DNA of 64,000 bases from Planktomarina sp. (GCA_022425445.1 JAKMFM010000168.1:1-64000), one strand, 5' to 3'. Positions 17,600 through 27,772 are shown, counted from the stretch's first letter. Notes: a model not told the origin generated them from the sequence alone. Made by a program: numbers and translations.

Positions 17600-19144
17600 T
17601 TAAGTCAATCGCATATCGGTGCGTAGCTTTGCATTCAGCGAGGAGGCCAAAGATCGGAGCCGGGCTTCGGCCACTTCGCCAAACAGAGGCGAGGCCTCTG
17701 CTGTGAGCGTGAGCGACAATGTTTTTGTCTTTGCAGACCAGTCGAGCTGGGCGGTTTCATCGTCTGGATCGGCCCAGAGCATCGCGCCGAGGCGCATGGC
17801 CTTGCCTAAGATTTCCGCCTGTTTTTGGCCAGCTTTGTCCAGCAGAGTTAAAAGCTCTTCAAAGCGGGTACCTTCGCGGCTGTTTCGATAGCGATGCAGC
17901 AATGCCAAGCCCAGAAAGATCCGCTCTTCATGGCTCAGCCCGCCCAAATTGGCACGGGTGGCATATTCAAAGCAAACCTCTGCACGGAAATCAGGATGGG
18001 CGCGCCAGCTCACATCATGGAGCAAACAAGCGGCCCGCACCAGCCGAGCGCGACGATCAGGGAGCTTGGAAAAGAGTGGTGAGATGAATTTGTGCAATCG
18101 CATTCCGAAGCCCGGCAGCCGTGCATCTTTACGCTCGGCGAAATGGCAGCTCTCAATCAAAGGGTCGCGGTCGCGCATCGCTTGCGGCATTTGTTCATAA
18201 AGAAGCCCTTCCCTAATCCCATAGCTTGATATAGCGATGTCATGCGGCGTAAACCGTTTGAGCAGGCCTTTGAGTATCTCTGCGGCGATTGGCACAAGTG
18301 CCAATCGACTCTGTGATATGCTGATGGTCTGACGCAGTGTTTCGAGATCACAAGTGTGGATATAGCGCACAGTGGCTTTCACATCACGGGGGGTCATTTG
18401 ATATTCGTGCATTACGTGCAGCGGGTATCCGCGCCGATGCATATCAATGCGCGCGAAGGCTCGCCAAGATCCCCCAACCAAAAAGAGCCTATCAGATTGC
18501 GGTCCCATTTGCGCGCGCAAGTGATCCAATGTTTTGGCGATCACAGCTTTACGTCCCTTTTTGCCGCCTTGAACATTGATCAGCTTCAATGGTCCCAGAG
18601 GAGAGGTTACGCTTTGGCCCACTTGCCCATTGGCAATCTCTGCCAATTCCATTGAACCACCGCCGATATCGCAGACGAGGCCGTAAGATCCTGGCCAGCC
18701 AAGTAAGACGCCTTGCGCCGCCAGTCGGGCTTCTTCCGGGCCATCGATAACGTGGATTTTTAGCCCCGTTTCGCTTTGGACCTGCGCGATGAACTCAGCA
18801 CCATCACTGGCCTCACGCACGGCGGCTGTGGCGACAGCGGTGAGCGTGGGTAGGCCGATGCCTTTGGCAATGGTGCAAAACCGTCGCAAAGCGGAGAGGG
18901 CGCGCAAACGCCCATCAGGATTGAGTTTGCCAGTTTCGGCCAAGCCTGCACCAAGTGCGCACATAACTTTTTCATTGAAAAAATAGGCTGGGGAGCGTGC
19001 GGCGCCGTCAAACACAACCAAGCGTACTGAGTTTGAGCCGATATCAACCACCCCGACGCGTGACAGATCGCGGGTCTTGGGATTATCAAACAAAGGCCGC
19101 TCAAACGGTTCCCATTTTTCAGAGGATTTTACCAAGTCGTCCAT
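17600..19144 (-). CDS. ppx: Exopolyphosphatase / guanosine pentaphosphatase family
   Basis: Ppx/GppA phosphatase that removes terminal phosphate from polyphosphate or pppGpp. About 514 residues with the ASKHA nucleotide motifs: V-V-D-I-G-S-N-S-V-R-L near residue 35 and D-I-G-G-G-S-M-E-L near residue 160. A C-terminal helical HD-like region (L-L-H-D near residue 382) gives the long form of the family. ATG 19144 has GGGAG nearby; an upstream start would add eight residues. It follows ppk with a gap of 73 bases, so synthesis and degradation of polyphosphate are encoded together. Confidence 0.9.
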   Translation of the reverse strand: MDDLVKSSEKWEPFERPLFDNPKTRDLSRVGVVDIGSNSVRLVVFDGAARSPAYFFNEKVMCALGAGLAETGKLNPDGRLRALSALRRFCTIAKGIGLPTLTAVATAAVREASDGAEFIAQVQSETGLKIHVIDGPEEARLAAQGVLLGWPGSYGLVCDIGGGSMELAEIANGQVGQSVTSPLGPLKLINVQGGKKGRKAVIAKTLDHLRAQMGPQSDRLFLVGGSWRAFARIDMHRRGYPLHVMHEYQMTPRDVKATVRYIHTCDLETLRQTISISQSRLALVPIAAEILKGLLKRFTPHDIAISSYGIREGLLYEQMPQAMRDRDPLIESCHFAERKDARLPGFGMRLHKFISPLFSKLPDRRARLVRAACLLHDVSWRAHPDFRAEVCFEYATRANLGGLSHEERIFLGLALLHRYRNSREGTRFEELLTLLDKAGQKQAEILGKAMRLGAMLWADPDDETAQLDWSAKTKTLSLTLTAEASPLFGEVAEARLRSLASSLNAKLRTDMRLT

Positions 19145-19217
19145 CTGGGCTCCCGCGGGTTTGCGCAATTGTCTGCAAATTCAGCCTAGGCGATTCGACC
19201 GAGACTTCAAAGAGCAG

Positions 19218-21386
19218 TTAGGAATCATCGGCATGGGTGAGCTGGGGCACATCTTGGGCTCCTGCACTGCCGCGTCCCGAGAGCGAAGGGTTCTCCATGA
19301 AAAACCGGTGGCAATTAAAGGCGAAGCTGCCCTCGGGCCAAGTGGCTCTTTCATAGCGACCATTAGGCTGCATCACCCAAGACTGGGCGACATCGGCCAG
19401 ATTGGCCGCCATGATCTGACTAACAATCTGCGCCTTGACGGTTTCATTGTGAATTTCAACCAATGTTTCGACCCGGCGGTGTAAATTGCGGTCCATCCAA
19501 TCGGCAGATGAGATGTAAACGCGCGCCTTGGGGCTGTTCAGGTCATGACCATTGGCAAAACAAACGATGCGGGAATGCTCCAAGAACCGCCCAATCACTG
19601 ATTTCACGCGAATATTTTCAGAAAGCCCACTCACCCCAGGTCGCAAGCCACAAATCCCACGAATGACAAGGCTGATTTTCACCCCAGCCTGTCCAGCAGC
19701 ATAGAGTGCATCAATCACATCTGCATCAATCAGGGAGTTTAACTTTACCCAAATGGCCGCAGGCTTGCCAGCCTTGGCATGTTCGGCCTCAGCGGCGATG
19801 CCTTTCAGAAGTGTGGTTTTCAAAGTCAGCGGCGAAATGGAGATATTTTCAAGTGTTTCGGGCTGAGCGTATCCTGACAGATAGTTGAACATTTTTGTGG
19901 CATCTCGCCCCAAAGCCGCGTCGCAGGTGAACAGGCTTACATCTGTATAAATACGTGCGGTAATTGGATGATAATTTCCGGTGCCGTAATGGGTATATGT
20001 GACCAAGCGATCGCCCTCTCGCCGCACGATGGTGCTGATTTTCGCATGGGTCTTAAGGTTCATAAAGCCATAGACTACATGGGCTCCGGCGCGCTCTAAA
20101 CGGCGGGATTGCCGAATATTGGCCGCCTCATCAAAGCGGGCTTTCAGCTCGACCAATGCGGTCACAGATTTGCCATCTTCGGCCGCTTCGCACAAAGCCT
20201 CAACAATGGGCGAACGTTTTGAGGTGCGGTAAAGTGTTTGCTTGATAGCCAAAACGTTGGGGTCTCGCGCGGCTTGTTGCAACAAGCGCACGACCATATC
20301 AAATGTCTCATAGGGGTGTTGCAGCAGCATATCTTTGTTGCGAATTGCGGCAAACATATCGCCGTCATGATCGGTGACTCGCTCAGGCACGCGCGGTGTG
20401 AAATTCGGCCAGAGGAGGTTGGGTCGATCTTCTATGACCAATTCTTTCAGATCCGGCAGGCCCAACATGCCATCTACTTCTATCACCTCGGTATTGGTGA
20501 CGGAAAACTCGACCATTATGTCATTGCGCAAGGCTTTGGGAGCATTTTTGCTGATTTTCAGGCGAATGACTTCGCCACGCCGCCTGCGTTTGAGCGCAAC
20601 TTCAAATTCGCGCACCAAATCTTCGGCCTCGTCTTCGACTTCCAAATCGCTATCTCGCAGGACGGAGAAACTGCAATGGCCTTTGAGCTCATAGCCCGGA
20701 AACAGCTGTTCCAAATGCATCAGGATCAACTCTTCGAGTGGAAGATATCGATAACCTTGGCCGGGCAGCACGACAAAGCGGTTAATTTGTTGCGGTATGG
20801 GCACCAAGGCCCGCAGGCTGCGCTTGTCTGTCTTGCGCTCGAGCTGAAGCGCAAGGGCAAAGCCAGCATTAGGGATGAACGGAAAAGGATGGGCCGGATC
20901 AATCGCCAGCGGCGAGACTACGGGGAAGACATTGGATAGGAAGTATTGCAAAAGATAGGCGTGATCTTCTTTCGCCTCTGCAGCGGTCAAAATACGAATA
21001 TCCTGCGCCGCCATTTCTGTGCGCAGGTTCGTAAGAACCGATTGTTGTTTACGCATCAGGTCACGCGCCTCGCTGTCGATGAGCTCCAATTGCTCGGGGA
21101 TACTGCGCCCATCAATGCCCGGCGTGATGCTGCCCGCGCGCGCCAATTCGCGTAGACCGGCGACACGCACAGAGTAAAATTCGTCCAAATTGGTAGCGGA
21201 AATTGACAAAAAGCGCAGGCGCTCGAGCAAAGGCACATTGAGGTTATCCACCTCTTCAATAACCCGCCAATTAAACGCCAGCCATGACAGCTCGCGGTTC
21301 AAAAACCGCTCTGGGCCGGTGATATCCAGCCCGCAACTTTGCGCGGTAGGGAAATCACTGTGTAGAAAGTCGGCGGGGTGCGTCAT
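19218..21386 (-). CDS. ppk1: Polyphosphate kinase 1
   Basis: Reversibly builds polyphosphate from ATP. The 722-residue protein shows the four-domain PPK1 plan: an N-terminal helical segment (L-N-R-E-L-S-W-L-A-F-N), the head domain, and two phospholipase-D-like catalytic domains. The autophosphorylated histidine lies in L-K-T-H-A-K-I, and the second conserved histidine in D-W-M-D-R-N-L-H-R-R. It is the third gene of a minus-strand run (perM, hdaA, ppk1, ppx). Confidence 0.95.
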   Translation of the reverse strand: MTHPADFLHSDFPTAQSCGLDITGPERFLNRELSWLAFNWRVIEEVDNLNVPLLERLRFLSISATNLDEFYSVRVAGLRELARAGSITPGIDGRSIPEQLELIDSEARDLMRKQQSVLTNLRTEMAAQDIRILTAAEAKEDHAYLLQYFLSNVFPVVSPLAIDPAHPFPFIPNAGFALALQLERKTDKRSLRALVPIPQQINRFVVLPGQGYRYLPLEELILMHLEQLFPGYELKGHCSFSVLRDSDLEVEDEAEDLVREFEVALKRRRRGEVIRLKISKNAPKALRNDIMVEFSVTNTEVIEVDGMLGLPDLKELVIEDRPNLLWPNFTPRVPERVTDHDGDMFAAIRNKDMLLQHPYETFDMVVRLLQQAARDPNVLAIKQTLYRTSKRSPIVEALCEAAEDGKSVTALVELKARFDEAANIRQSRRLERAGAHVVYGFMNLKTHAKISTIVRREGDRLVTYTHYGTGNYHPITARIYTDVSLFTCDAALGRDATKMFNYLSGYAQPETLENISISPLTLKTTLLKGIAAEAEHAKAGKPAAIWVKLNSLIDADVIDALYAAGQAGVKISLVIRGICGLRPGVSGLSENIRVKSVIGRFLEHSRIVCFANGHDLNSPKARVYISSADWMDRNLHRRVETLVEIHNETVKAQIVSQIMAANLADVAQSWVMQPNGRYERATWPEGSFAFNCHRFFMENPSLSGRGSAGAQDVPQLTHADDS

Positions 21387-21408
21387 GGGTTATCCTATAT
21401 CCAACGCG

Positions 21409-22104
21409 TTAATTTATACCTCTTGAGCGCAAATTGTAAGGGGGCGCGCCCTTGGCCATCACCGTTGCGGCCATAGCGCGGGTGATTGGGCGCTTGGTGG
21501 ACATGTTCTGACGGTCCAATTCAGCGACAATATCACTGGCTGCATCGAAACTGCGGTCCATGTGTTTCAAGATATAAGCCAAGACAGCGGGCGTCGGGGA
21601 GAGCTGGCGATCCATAAAGGATTTAAGCAAGACGGCATGCAGTAAGGCGTCATCCGGGCGATCTATTTTGGCGCAATTCGTGCCTTCCAGCCGACTGAGC
21701 AGATCCGCCAGCTGGAACCCGGCTTGTCGCATGGCGATACTGGAGGCCATAAGCAACAGCCCGCCGCTGGATTGGAGCTGATTATGCAGATGAAACAGAC
21801 GGGTTTCAGCTGGCAAAATGCCTGCCACCTGCTCTAAGTTGTCTACCACAACCCGCGCCCCGGTCTCTGGCGGCACAAATTCCCGCAAAGGGTCAATTTT
21901 TTGGGCGTTCTGCTCGGTGGCCCAAATCTCTAAAAGATGCGTTTTGCCGCAGGCTTTGGGGCCCAAAAGGATCAACTTGCCTTGTGGCCAAATGGCGGTG
22001 TTCTCCAGCTGCGCCACCGCCTGTTGATTGGCTTCAGAGACGAAAAACGCATCGCGTTCTCGAGCCACTTTAATTGGAAGTCTGAAGCTTAGTTGCTCAC
22101 TCAT
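21409..22104 (-). CDS. hdaA: Hda/DnaA-like regulatory ATPase (HdaA)
   Basis: A 231-residue homologue of the DnaA AAA+ domain without the DNA-binding domain. Family members help switch off DnaA after replication starts. A degenerate Walker A (G-P-K-A-C-G-K-T-H) lies near residue 50 and a Walker-B-like V-V-V-D-N-L-E near 88. The gene overlaps the end of perM by eight bases and lies 22 bases before ppk1, so polyphosphate synthesis and replication control may be co-transcribed. Confidence 0.85.
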   Translation of the reverse strand: MSEQLSFRLPIKVARERDAFFVSEANQQAVAQLENTAIWPQGKLILLGPKACGKTHLLEIWATEQNAQKIDPLREFVPPETGARVVVDNLEQVAGILPAETRLFHLHNQLQSSGGLLLMASSIAMRQAGFQLADLLSRLEGTNCAKIDRPDDALLHAVLLKSFMDRQLSPTPAVLAYILKHMDRSFDAASDIVAELDRQNMSTKRPITRAMAATVMAKGAPPYNLRSRGIN

Positions 22105-23170
22105 CTTTGGGTTCCGAGTGGCTCAATCCACGGTACAATAGCCCTGCTTTATACTGTTGGATCAAAAACCGCGCGACCACGCCGATCATAGCGGCCACTG
22201 GCACGGCGACCAACATGCCGACGAAACCAAATAGGCTGCCGAAAACGGAAAGGGCGAAAATCAGCCAGACCGGATGCAACCCTACGGAATTGCCGACAAG
22301 TTTCGGCGTCAACACGTTACCTTCCAAAATCTGCCCGAGCATGAAAATAATGCCAATCACCCCAATTGACATCCAATCACCCCAGAATTGGAACAGCGCC
22401 AAACCCAGCGCCAGTCCACCGCCCACCAAGGCGCCAACATAGGGAATAAAGGAGATCAAACCCGCCACAAATCCGACGACAATGCCATAGTTTAGCCCGG
22501 CGAGCATTAACGCAAGCCCGTAGTAAAGCCCTTGAATAAAGCAGACCGTTCCTTGTCCGCGGATGAAAGAGGCGAGGGTGGCGTCTATCTCGTGGCCCAG
22601 ATTGCGCACATTTTCGAGGTGGTCGCGCGGGATCAATTCATCAATTTGTGCCACCAAATTATCCCAATCGAGCAATAAATAGAAGGCCACAACGGGAACA
22701 ACCACGATCAACACCACAATATTGACGATAGAATTGAGTGAGGCGGCCAGACCATTGACCAAAGCGCCACCGCGCGCCTGAATGGTCTCGCCGAGCCCAG
22801 TTAGAGATTGCCGAATTGTGCTGTTGTCATCGAGAAGATCCGGGAAGCGGGTGGTCAGAAATGTCCAGAGGTCAGCGGCGATCTGAGGCGCTGTGTTAAA
22901 CAACGAAATTGCTTGCTGCACGAGCAAAGGCACGATCAGCAGCACAGCTAAGACAAAAACAAAAATAGCCCCTAGGGTAATAACGCTTGTGGCGAGTAGG
23001 CGCGACATCCCCCAACGCTCCATCTGATCGGCAATCGGGTCGAGCAGGTAGGCTATGGCCCCACCCAAAATGAAGGGCAGCAACGTGACGTCCAAAAGCC
23101 AAAGCACCAGGCCCAAAACGACGGCAGCAACGCCCCAATAGCGTAGTTGTAAAGACACCGGTAAGGCCAT
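22097..23170 (-). CDS. AI-2E/PerM family transporter
   Basis: Membrane protein of 357 residues with about eight hydrophobic segments and the UPF0118/AI-2E layout: two N-terminal helices, a soluble middle region around residues 120-205, then a glycine-rich membrane C-terminal half (P-Y-V-G-A-L-V-G-G). Roles proposed in the family range from autoinducer export to ion flux. ATG 23170 matches the family N-terminus; the 38 extra upstream codons do not look coding. First gene of the hdaA-ppk1-ppx run. Confidence 0.82.
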   Translation of the reverse strand: MALPVSLQLRYWGVAAVVLGLVLWLLDVTLLPFILGGAIAYLLDPIADQMERWGMSRLLATSVITLGAIFVFVLAVLLIVPLLVQQAISLFNTAPQIAADLWTFLTTRFPDLLDDNSTIRQSLTGLGETIQARGGALVNGLAASLNSIVNIVVLIVVVPVVAFYLLLDWDNLVAQIDELIPRDHLENVRNLGHEIDATLASFIRGQGTVCFIQGLYYGLALMLAGLNYGIVVGFVAGLISFIPYVGALVGGGLALGLALFQFWGDWMSIGVIGIIFMLGQILEGNVLTPKLVGNSVGLHPVWLIFALSVFGSLFGFVGMLVAVPVAAMIGVVARFLIQQYKAGLLYRGLSHSEPKDE

Positions 23171-23327
23171 GGTCAAACTCCTTTTGCTATTCAATTTGCG
23201 TATTGTACCCCAGCTTGCAAGAGGGGGAATGGAAATATAGTGACCGATGACGCAGTTTCGACCGCTTTCGCTTGTGACACTCACGGGGGAGCATTAAACT
23301 GATCTGTGAAATCAATTGGAGTGTTCG

Positions 23328-24659
23328 ATGCGCCTAAGTCGCTACTTTTTACCCGTCCTTAAAGAAAACCCCGCTGAGGCGCAGATCGTGTCGCATCGTT
23401 TGATGCTGCGTGCTGGAATGATCAAGCAAACTGCCGCGGGCATATATTCCTGGTTGCCGCTCGGTTTGAAGGTGCTCAAAAATATTGAAACCATTGTGCA
23501 TGAAGAGCAGGCGAAAGCCGGTCATTGGGCGATGTTAATGCCAACCATTCAATCGGCAGATCTTTGGCGAGAATCAGGACGCTACGACGATTATGGCGAG
23601 GAGATGCTGCGCATCAAAGACCGTCACGGGCGCGATATGCTTTTTACGCCCACGGCAGAAGAGCTGATCACAGATATTTTTCGCGGTCATGTCACGTCTT
23701 ACAAGGATATGCCTCTAACCATGTATCAAATTCAATGGAAGTTCCGCGATGAACGGCGTCCACGGTTTGGTGTCATGCGTGGCCGCGAATTCTATATGAA
23801 AGACGGTTACAATTTTGACCTGACCAAAGAAGATGCGTTGCACGCCTATAATCGCCATTTGGTCAGCTATCTGCGCACCTATGAGCGCATGGGCCTGCAA
23901 GCCATTCCCATGCGTGCGGACAGCGGTCCGATCGGTGGCGATGATACGCATGAGTTTTTGGTTTTGGCCGAGACTGGTGAGAGCGAAGTGTTTTATGACA
24001 GCGCAGTGACGGATCTGACCTTTGGGGATCGTGACATCAATTATGATGATAAAGCGCAATGTCAGTCGATCATGGAAGAATTTACGACCAAATATGCCCG
24101 AACCGATGAGACCCACGATGAGGCACTTTTCGCCGAAGTGCCGCAAGAGCGCCGCAAAGTGGCGCGCGGGATTGAAGTGGGGCAGATCTTTTATTTTGGT
24201 ACAAAATACTCGGACGCTATGGGTGCAACGGTTCAAGACGCCGATGGCAAACAGGTGCCTGTGCATATGGGCAGCCATGGTATTGGCGTCAGCCGGCTTG
24301 TTGGGGCCATTATCGAGGCCAGCCATGACGATAAGGGCATCATTTGGCCTGAAGGTGTCACCCCGTTTCATTGCGGGATTGTCAATCTCAAGCAAGGCGA
24401 TGTGGCGGCAGACGCGGCTTGTGAGGATCTATACAGTCACTTAACCAAAGCGGGGCTTGAGCCGCTTTACGATGATCGCAAGGAGCGCGCCGGTGGTAAA
24501 TTTGCCACGATGGATCTGATCGGTTTGCCTTGGCGCTTAACCGTTGGCCCCAGGGGTTTGAAAAATGGTGTGGTGGAACTGACCTGCCGTAAAACTGGGG
24601 AGAGTGAAGAATTGACCCCAGAGGCCGCAATTGCCAAAGTTATCGCGCAATATACTTGA
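23328..24659 (+). CDS. proS: Prolyl-tRNA synthetase, short alphaproteobacterial type
   Basis: Class II aminoacyl-tRNA synthetase charging tRNA-Pro. About 443 residues with motif 2 (F-R-D-E-R-R-P-R-F-G-V-M-R-G-R-E-F near residue 140) and motif 3 (G-S-H-G-I-G-V-S-R near residue 315), then the anticodon domain. The insertion domain that edits mischarged Ala in the 570-residue enterobacterial enzyme is absent, as usual for alphaproteobacteria and mitochondria. The start is supported by GGAG eight bases upstream of 23328. Confidence 0.95.
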   Translation: MRLSRYFLPVLKENPAEAQIVSHRLMLRAGMIKQTAAGIYSWLPLGLKVLKNIETIVHEEQAKAGHWAMLMPTIQSADLWRESGRYDDYGEEMLRIKDRHGRDMLFTPTAEELITDIFRGHVTSYKDMPLTMYQIQWKFRDERRPRFGVMRGREFYMKDGYNFDLTKEDALHAYNRHLVSYLRTYERMGLQAIPMRADSGPIGGDDTHEFLVLAETGESEVFYDSAVTDLTFGDRDINYDDKAQCQSIMEEFTTKYARTDETHDEALFAEVPQERRKVARGIEVGQIFYFGTKYSDAMGATVQDADGKQVPVHMGSHGIGVSRLVGAIIEASHDDKGIIWPEGVTPFHCGIVNLKQGDVAADAACEDLYSHLTKAGLEPLYDDRKERAGGKFATMDLIGLPWRLTVGPRGLKNGVVELTCRKTGESEELTPEAAIAKVIAQYT

Positions 24660-24748
24660 TCCCAAGCGCAACAGGCGCAGAAAGCGGCAAAGCCGATGAG
24701 GCAAGAGGTATAGATGAAGGCTCAAAGGCCAGACACCGTGAGGCGCCG

Positions 24749-26032
24749 ATGACGCGCGCTGCGCCCTTTGCCGCTTTCGAATTCCTGATTGCTTGGCGCT
24801 ATCTTCGCGCCAAACGCTCTGAAGGTGGCGTCAGCGCGATGACCTGGATCAGCTTGATCGGCATCGCCTTGGCTGTGGCCGCTTTGATTATCGTGCTGGC
24901 CGTACGCAGCGGCTTTCGCACGGAATTTGTCGATGCAATTTTGGGCGCCAATGCCCATGTGACGGTGTATGAACAGCGGTTCGATGGCCCAAGTGGCAAT
25001 TTTGATTATCGCATTGAGAAGTTCGAGGCATTAGCAGACCGGGTGCAGGCGGTTCCAGGTGTCACGCGTGCGGCGCCACTGATACGCGGGCAGGTGATGG
25101 GCACGGCAAACGATCAAAACCATGGGGTCATGGTTTTTGGCATTACGCTCGAGAATTTAAAAACCATCCCCAATGTGGCGCTCTCTGAGCGCAGCCAAGG
25201 ACGTATTGACGATTTTGCTCAAGGGGTGGCGATTGGCTCTGGTGTGGCCAAGTCACTGCGCCTGTCGATTGGGGATCGGATCAAATTGATCTCGCCCAAT
25301 GGTGTGCGGACCGCATTTGGCACAAGCCCGCGAGTCAAATCTTATACGGTCACTTATATCTTCACCGCTGGGCATTATAATATTGACCAGACCCGTCTCT
25401 ACATGCCGTTTGAGGAGGCGCAAAGTTTTTTCAACAAAGAAGGCTTTGCAGATCAAATTGAAGTTTTTTTAGACACGCCAGAGCAAGCGGAAATTATGGC
25501 GCGCCAGCTGCGCGATGCGGTGGGCGGGTCGGCTGTGGTGGAAACCTGGCGGGATTACGCTGGTGGATTTCTGCGGGCGCTGGCGATTGAAGACAATGTG
25601 ATGTTGGTCATCATGATTGTGCTGATCTTGCTGTCCACCATGAACATCATCTCGGGCCTCATCATGCTGGTGAAAAACAAGGGCCGCGATATCGGTATTT
25701 TGCGAACCATTGGCCTGAGCGAAGGCACGGTGTTGCGGGTTTTCTTCCTCTGTGGCGCTGGGATTGGTTCGGTCGGCACGCTTCTAGGCGTGATTTTTGG
25801 CGTGATTTTTGTACTCAACATTGACGCAATTTTTAGTCTGGTGAATTACCTGTCTGGTGGGCAAGTCTGGGATCCGTCGATCCGGGGCATCTACCATTTG
25901 CCCTCAGAGCTGCGCGCTGTGGATGTGCTCAAAGCGGTGGGTATTTCACTGTTTTTGTCCTTCTTTATCACCATTTTTCCCGCAAGGCGGGCGGCACGGA
26001 TGAACCCGGTGGAGGCCTTGCGCAATGAGTGA
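24749..26032 (+). CDS. lolE: Lipoprotein-releasing ABC permease LolC/LolE
   Basis: Inner-membrane subunit of the LolCDE complex that extracts lipoproteins for delivery to the outer membrane. About 427 residues: one N-terminal membrane helix, a large periplasmic MacB-like domain (about residues 60-270), and three C-terminal helices ending P-A-R-R-A-A-R-M-N-P-V-E-A-L-R-N-E, a strong family signature. A single permease serves both LolC and LolE roles in many alphaproteobacteria. It overlaps lolD by eight bases. ATG 24749 is chosen because upstream codons look non-coding. Confidence 0.92.
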   Translation: MTRAAPFAAFEFLIAWRYLRAKRSEGGVSAMTWISLIGIALAVAALIIVLAVRSGFRTEFVDAILGANAHVTVYEQRFDGPSGNFDYRIEKFEALADRVQAVPGVTRAAPLIRGQVMGTANDQNHGVMVFGITLENLKTIPNVALSERSQGRIDDFAQGVAIGSGVAKSLRLSIGDRIKLISPNGVRTAFGTSPRVKSYTVTYIFTAGHYNIDQTRLYMPFEEAQSFFNKEGFADQIEVFLDTPEQAEIMARQLRDAVGGSAVVETWRDYAGGFLRALAIEDNVMLVIMIVLILLSTMNIISGLIMLVKNKGRDIGILRTIGLSEGTVLRVFFLCGAGIGSVGTLLGVIFGVIFVLNIDAIFSLVNYLSGGQVWDPSIRGIYHLPSELRAVDVLKAVGISLFLSFFITIFPARRAARMNPVEALRNE

Positions 26033-26702
26033 GCCGGTGTTGACGCTTACGGGCATTTCTAAATCCTACAATCCGGGCCTGGCCAATGAGGTCAGGGTGC
26101 TGCAGACCTGTGATTTGACGCTTCTGCCGGGGCAGGTCACTTCGCTGGTGGCGCCTTCGGGTTCGGGGAAGTCGACACTGCTGCATATTGCCGGCTTGCT
26201 GGACACTGCGGACAGTGGCCAATTGCAGATTGCTGGGCGCGATATGACAGGCGCCAATGATCGGCTGCGCACGGATTTACGGCGGATGGAAATTGGTTTC
26301 GTGTATCAGTTTCACCATCTGCTGCCGGAGTTCACAGCGGCTGAAAACATCATGCTGCCGCAGCAGGCGGCGGGCAAGGCGGCAGGTCCTGCCCGCAAGC
26401 GGGCGCTGGAGCTTTTGGACCAAACTGGTTTGGCAGAGCGTGCGGATCACCGACCGAGCGCGCTGTCTGGGGGGGAGCAGCAAAGGGTTGCCTTTTGCCG
26501 CGCGCTGGCCAATGAACCAAAAATTTTATTGGCCGACGAGCCGACCGGGAACCTTGATCCTGAAACGTCGGATCACGTTTTTGATGTGCTGATGGGGCTT
26601 GTGCGCAGCACCGGCATGGCGGCGTTGATTGCCACCCATAATATGGAGTTGGCTGCTCGGATGGATCGGCAGGTGCGATTGAGCAAGGGGCAGATTGTCT
26701 GA
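26025..26702 (+). CDS. lolD: Lipoprotein-releasing ABC ATPase LolD
   Basis: ATP-binding subunit of the lipoprotein-release complex, 225 residues. Walker A (A-P-S-G-S-G-K-S-T) is near residue 45, the signature L-S-G-G-E-Q-Q-R-V near 147, and Walker B I-L-L-A-D-E-P-T-G-N-L-D follows. Its overlap with the permease gene confirms the pair. Confidence 0.93.
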   Translation: MSEPVLTLTGISKSYNPGLANEVRVLQTCDLTLLPGQVTSLVAPSGSGKSTLLHIAGLLDTADSGQLQIAGRDMTGANDRLRTDLRRMEIGFVYQFHHLLPEFTAAENIMLPQQAAGKAAGPARKRALELLDQTGLAERADHRPSALSGGEQQRVAFCRALANEPKILLADEPTGNLDPETSDHVFDVLMGLVRSTGMAALIATHNMELAARMDRQVRLSKGQIV

Positions 26703-26782
26703 ATATTGTGTTGCTTAACCTGCAAAAGCCTGATTTTTTCATCCATGGAATGACCTTTAGACCTGTTTGAATTGGAAACGCT

Positions 26783-27772
26783 ATGCCGCGCTGCTCTGTC
26801 TTGGAAATTGAAACTGCCAGTAAAGCGGCGCTTGAAGCTTTTGGCGCGAAAGACTGGATTGCCGCCTCAGTGGCGCGGGCCGTCGCCGATGCGGAGGCCC
26901 ATGGCAATGTGATTTGTGGGCTCTACTATCTTGAGAGCTATTGCCGCCAATTGGCCACGGGCCGGGTAAGCGGTTCGGTGGATCCAAAGGTGACGGCTTC
27001 GCGGCCCGGCTCGATCTTATCGCACGCGGGCTACGGCTTTGCGCAGCCGGCTTTTGAGGCCGCTTTGCCCATGGCAGTGGCGGCGGCGCGGGAGAATGGC
27101 ACAGCTTCGCTCGCGGTGGCTCATGCACATACCTGCACCTCTTTGGGGTATTTCACGGCGCAACTGGCCGCAGAAGGGTTGATGGCAATTGGCTTTACCA
27201 ACGCCAGCCCGGTCGTGGCGCCTCCGGGTGGCAATCAAAAGGTGATTGGCACCAATCCCATTGCCATGTCGGTTCCAGATGGCACTGGCGGTCTCGCGGT
27301 GCATTTTGACTTTTCCACCTCTGCTGTGGCGCTGGGCAAGATCACCATGGCTAAGGCTGCTGGAGAGGAAATCCCGTTGGGCTGGGCCGTAGATACGCAC
27401 GGTGTCGCGACGACGAATCCAGAGGCCGCCTTGGGCGGTGCTTTGGTTTCGGCTGGTGGATATAAAGGCTGGGGTTTTGGCATATTGGCTGAGCTCTTGG
27501 CCGCTGGCATGACAGGTTCGGTCAACTCCTTGGATGTGGGGGGGTTGAAATTACCGGACGGTCCGCCGCATGGGTTGGGGCAGTTTTATTTCATTCTGGA
27601 TCCAAATACGCACCATGACGGGTTTGCGGATCGCTTGGCGCGGCTTGCAGATGCGGTGGCTCTACAGGAGGGCGCAAGGCTGCCAGGCAGTGCCCGCAGC
27701 CCTATGGCGGAGATTGATGTGCCTGATGCGCTCTGGGATTTGGTCGCGCAGCTGGCGCGGGGCCCGCTCTAG
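26783..27772 (+). CDS. Ldh-family (malate/L-lactate/ureidoglycolate-type) dehydrogenase
   Basis: NAD(P)-dependent 2-oxoacid or cyclic-imine reductase of the family that includes YiaK, AllD, ComC and the piperideine-2-carboxylate reductase DpkA. The 329-residue protein shows the conserved catalytic H-x-H-T-C region (A-H-A-H-T-C near residue 114), the G-T-N-P-I-A loop near 155, and the Y-K-G-W-G-F helix near 230. It stands alone between lolD and a convergent YdcZ gene, so the substrate cannot be inferred. Confidence 0.85.
   Translation: MPRCSVLEIETASKAALEAFGAKDWIAASVARAVADAEAHGNVICGLYYLESYCRQLATGRVSGSVDPKVTASRPGSILSHAGYGFAQPAFEAALPMAVAAARENGTASLAVAHAHTCTSLGYFTAQLAAEGLMAIGFTNASPVVAPPGGNQKVIGTNPIAMSVPDGTGGLAVHFDFSTSAVALGKITMAKAAGEEIPLGWAVDTHGVATTNPEAALGGALVSAGGYKGWGFGILAELLAAGMTGSVNSLDVGGLKLPDGPPHGLGQFYFILDPNTHHDGFADRLARLADAVALQEGARLPGSARSPMAEIDVPDALWDLVAQLARGPL

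Noticed and set aside
20238..20939. 233-codon plus-strand frame inside ppk1
   Set aside because: Antisense shadow of PPK1, which has all catalytic motifs on the other strand.
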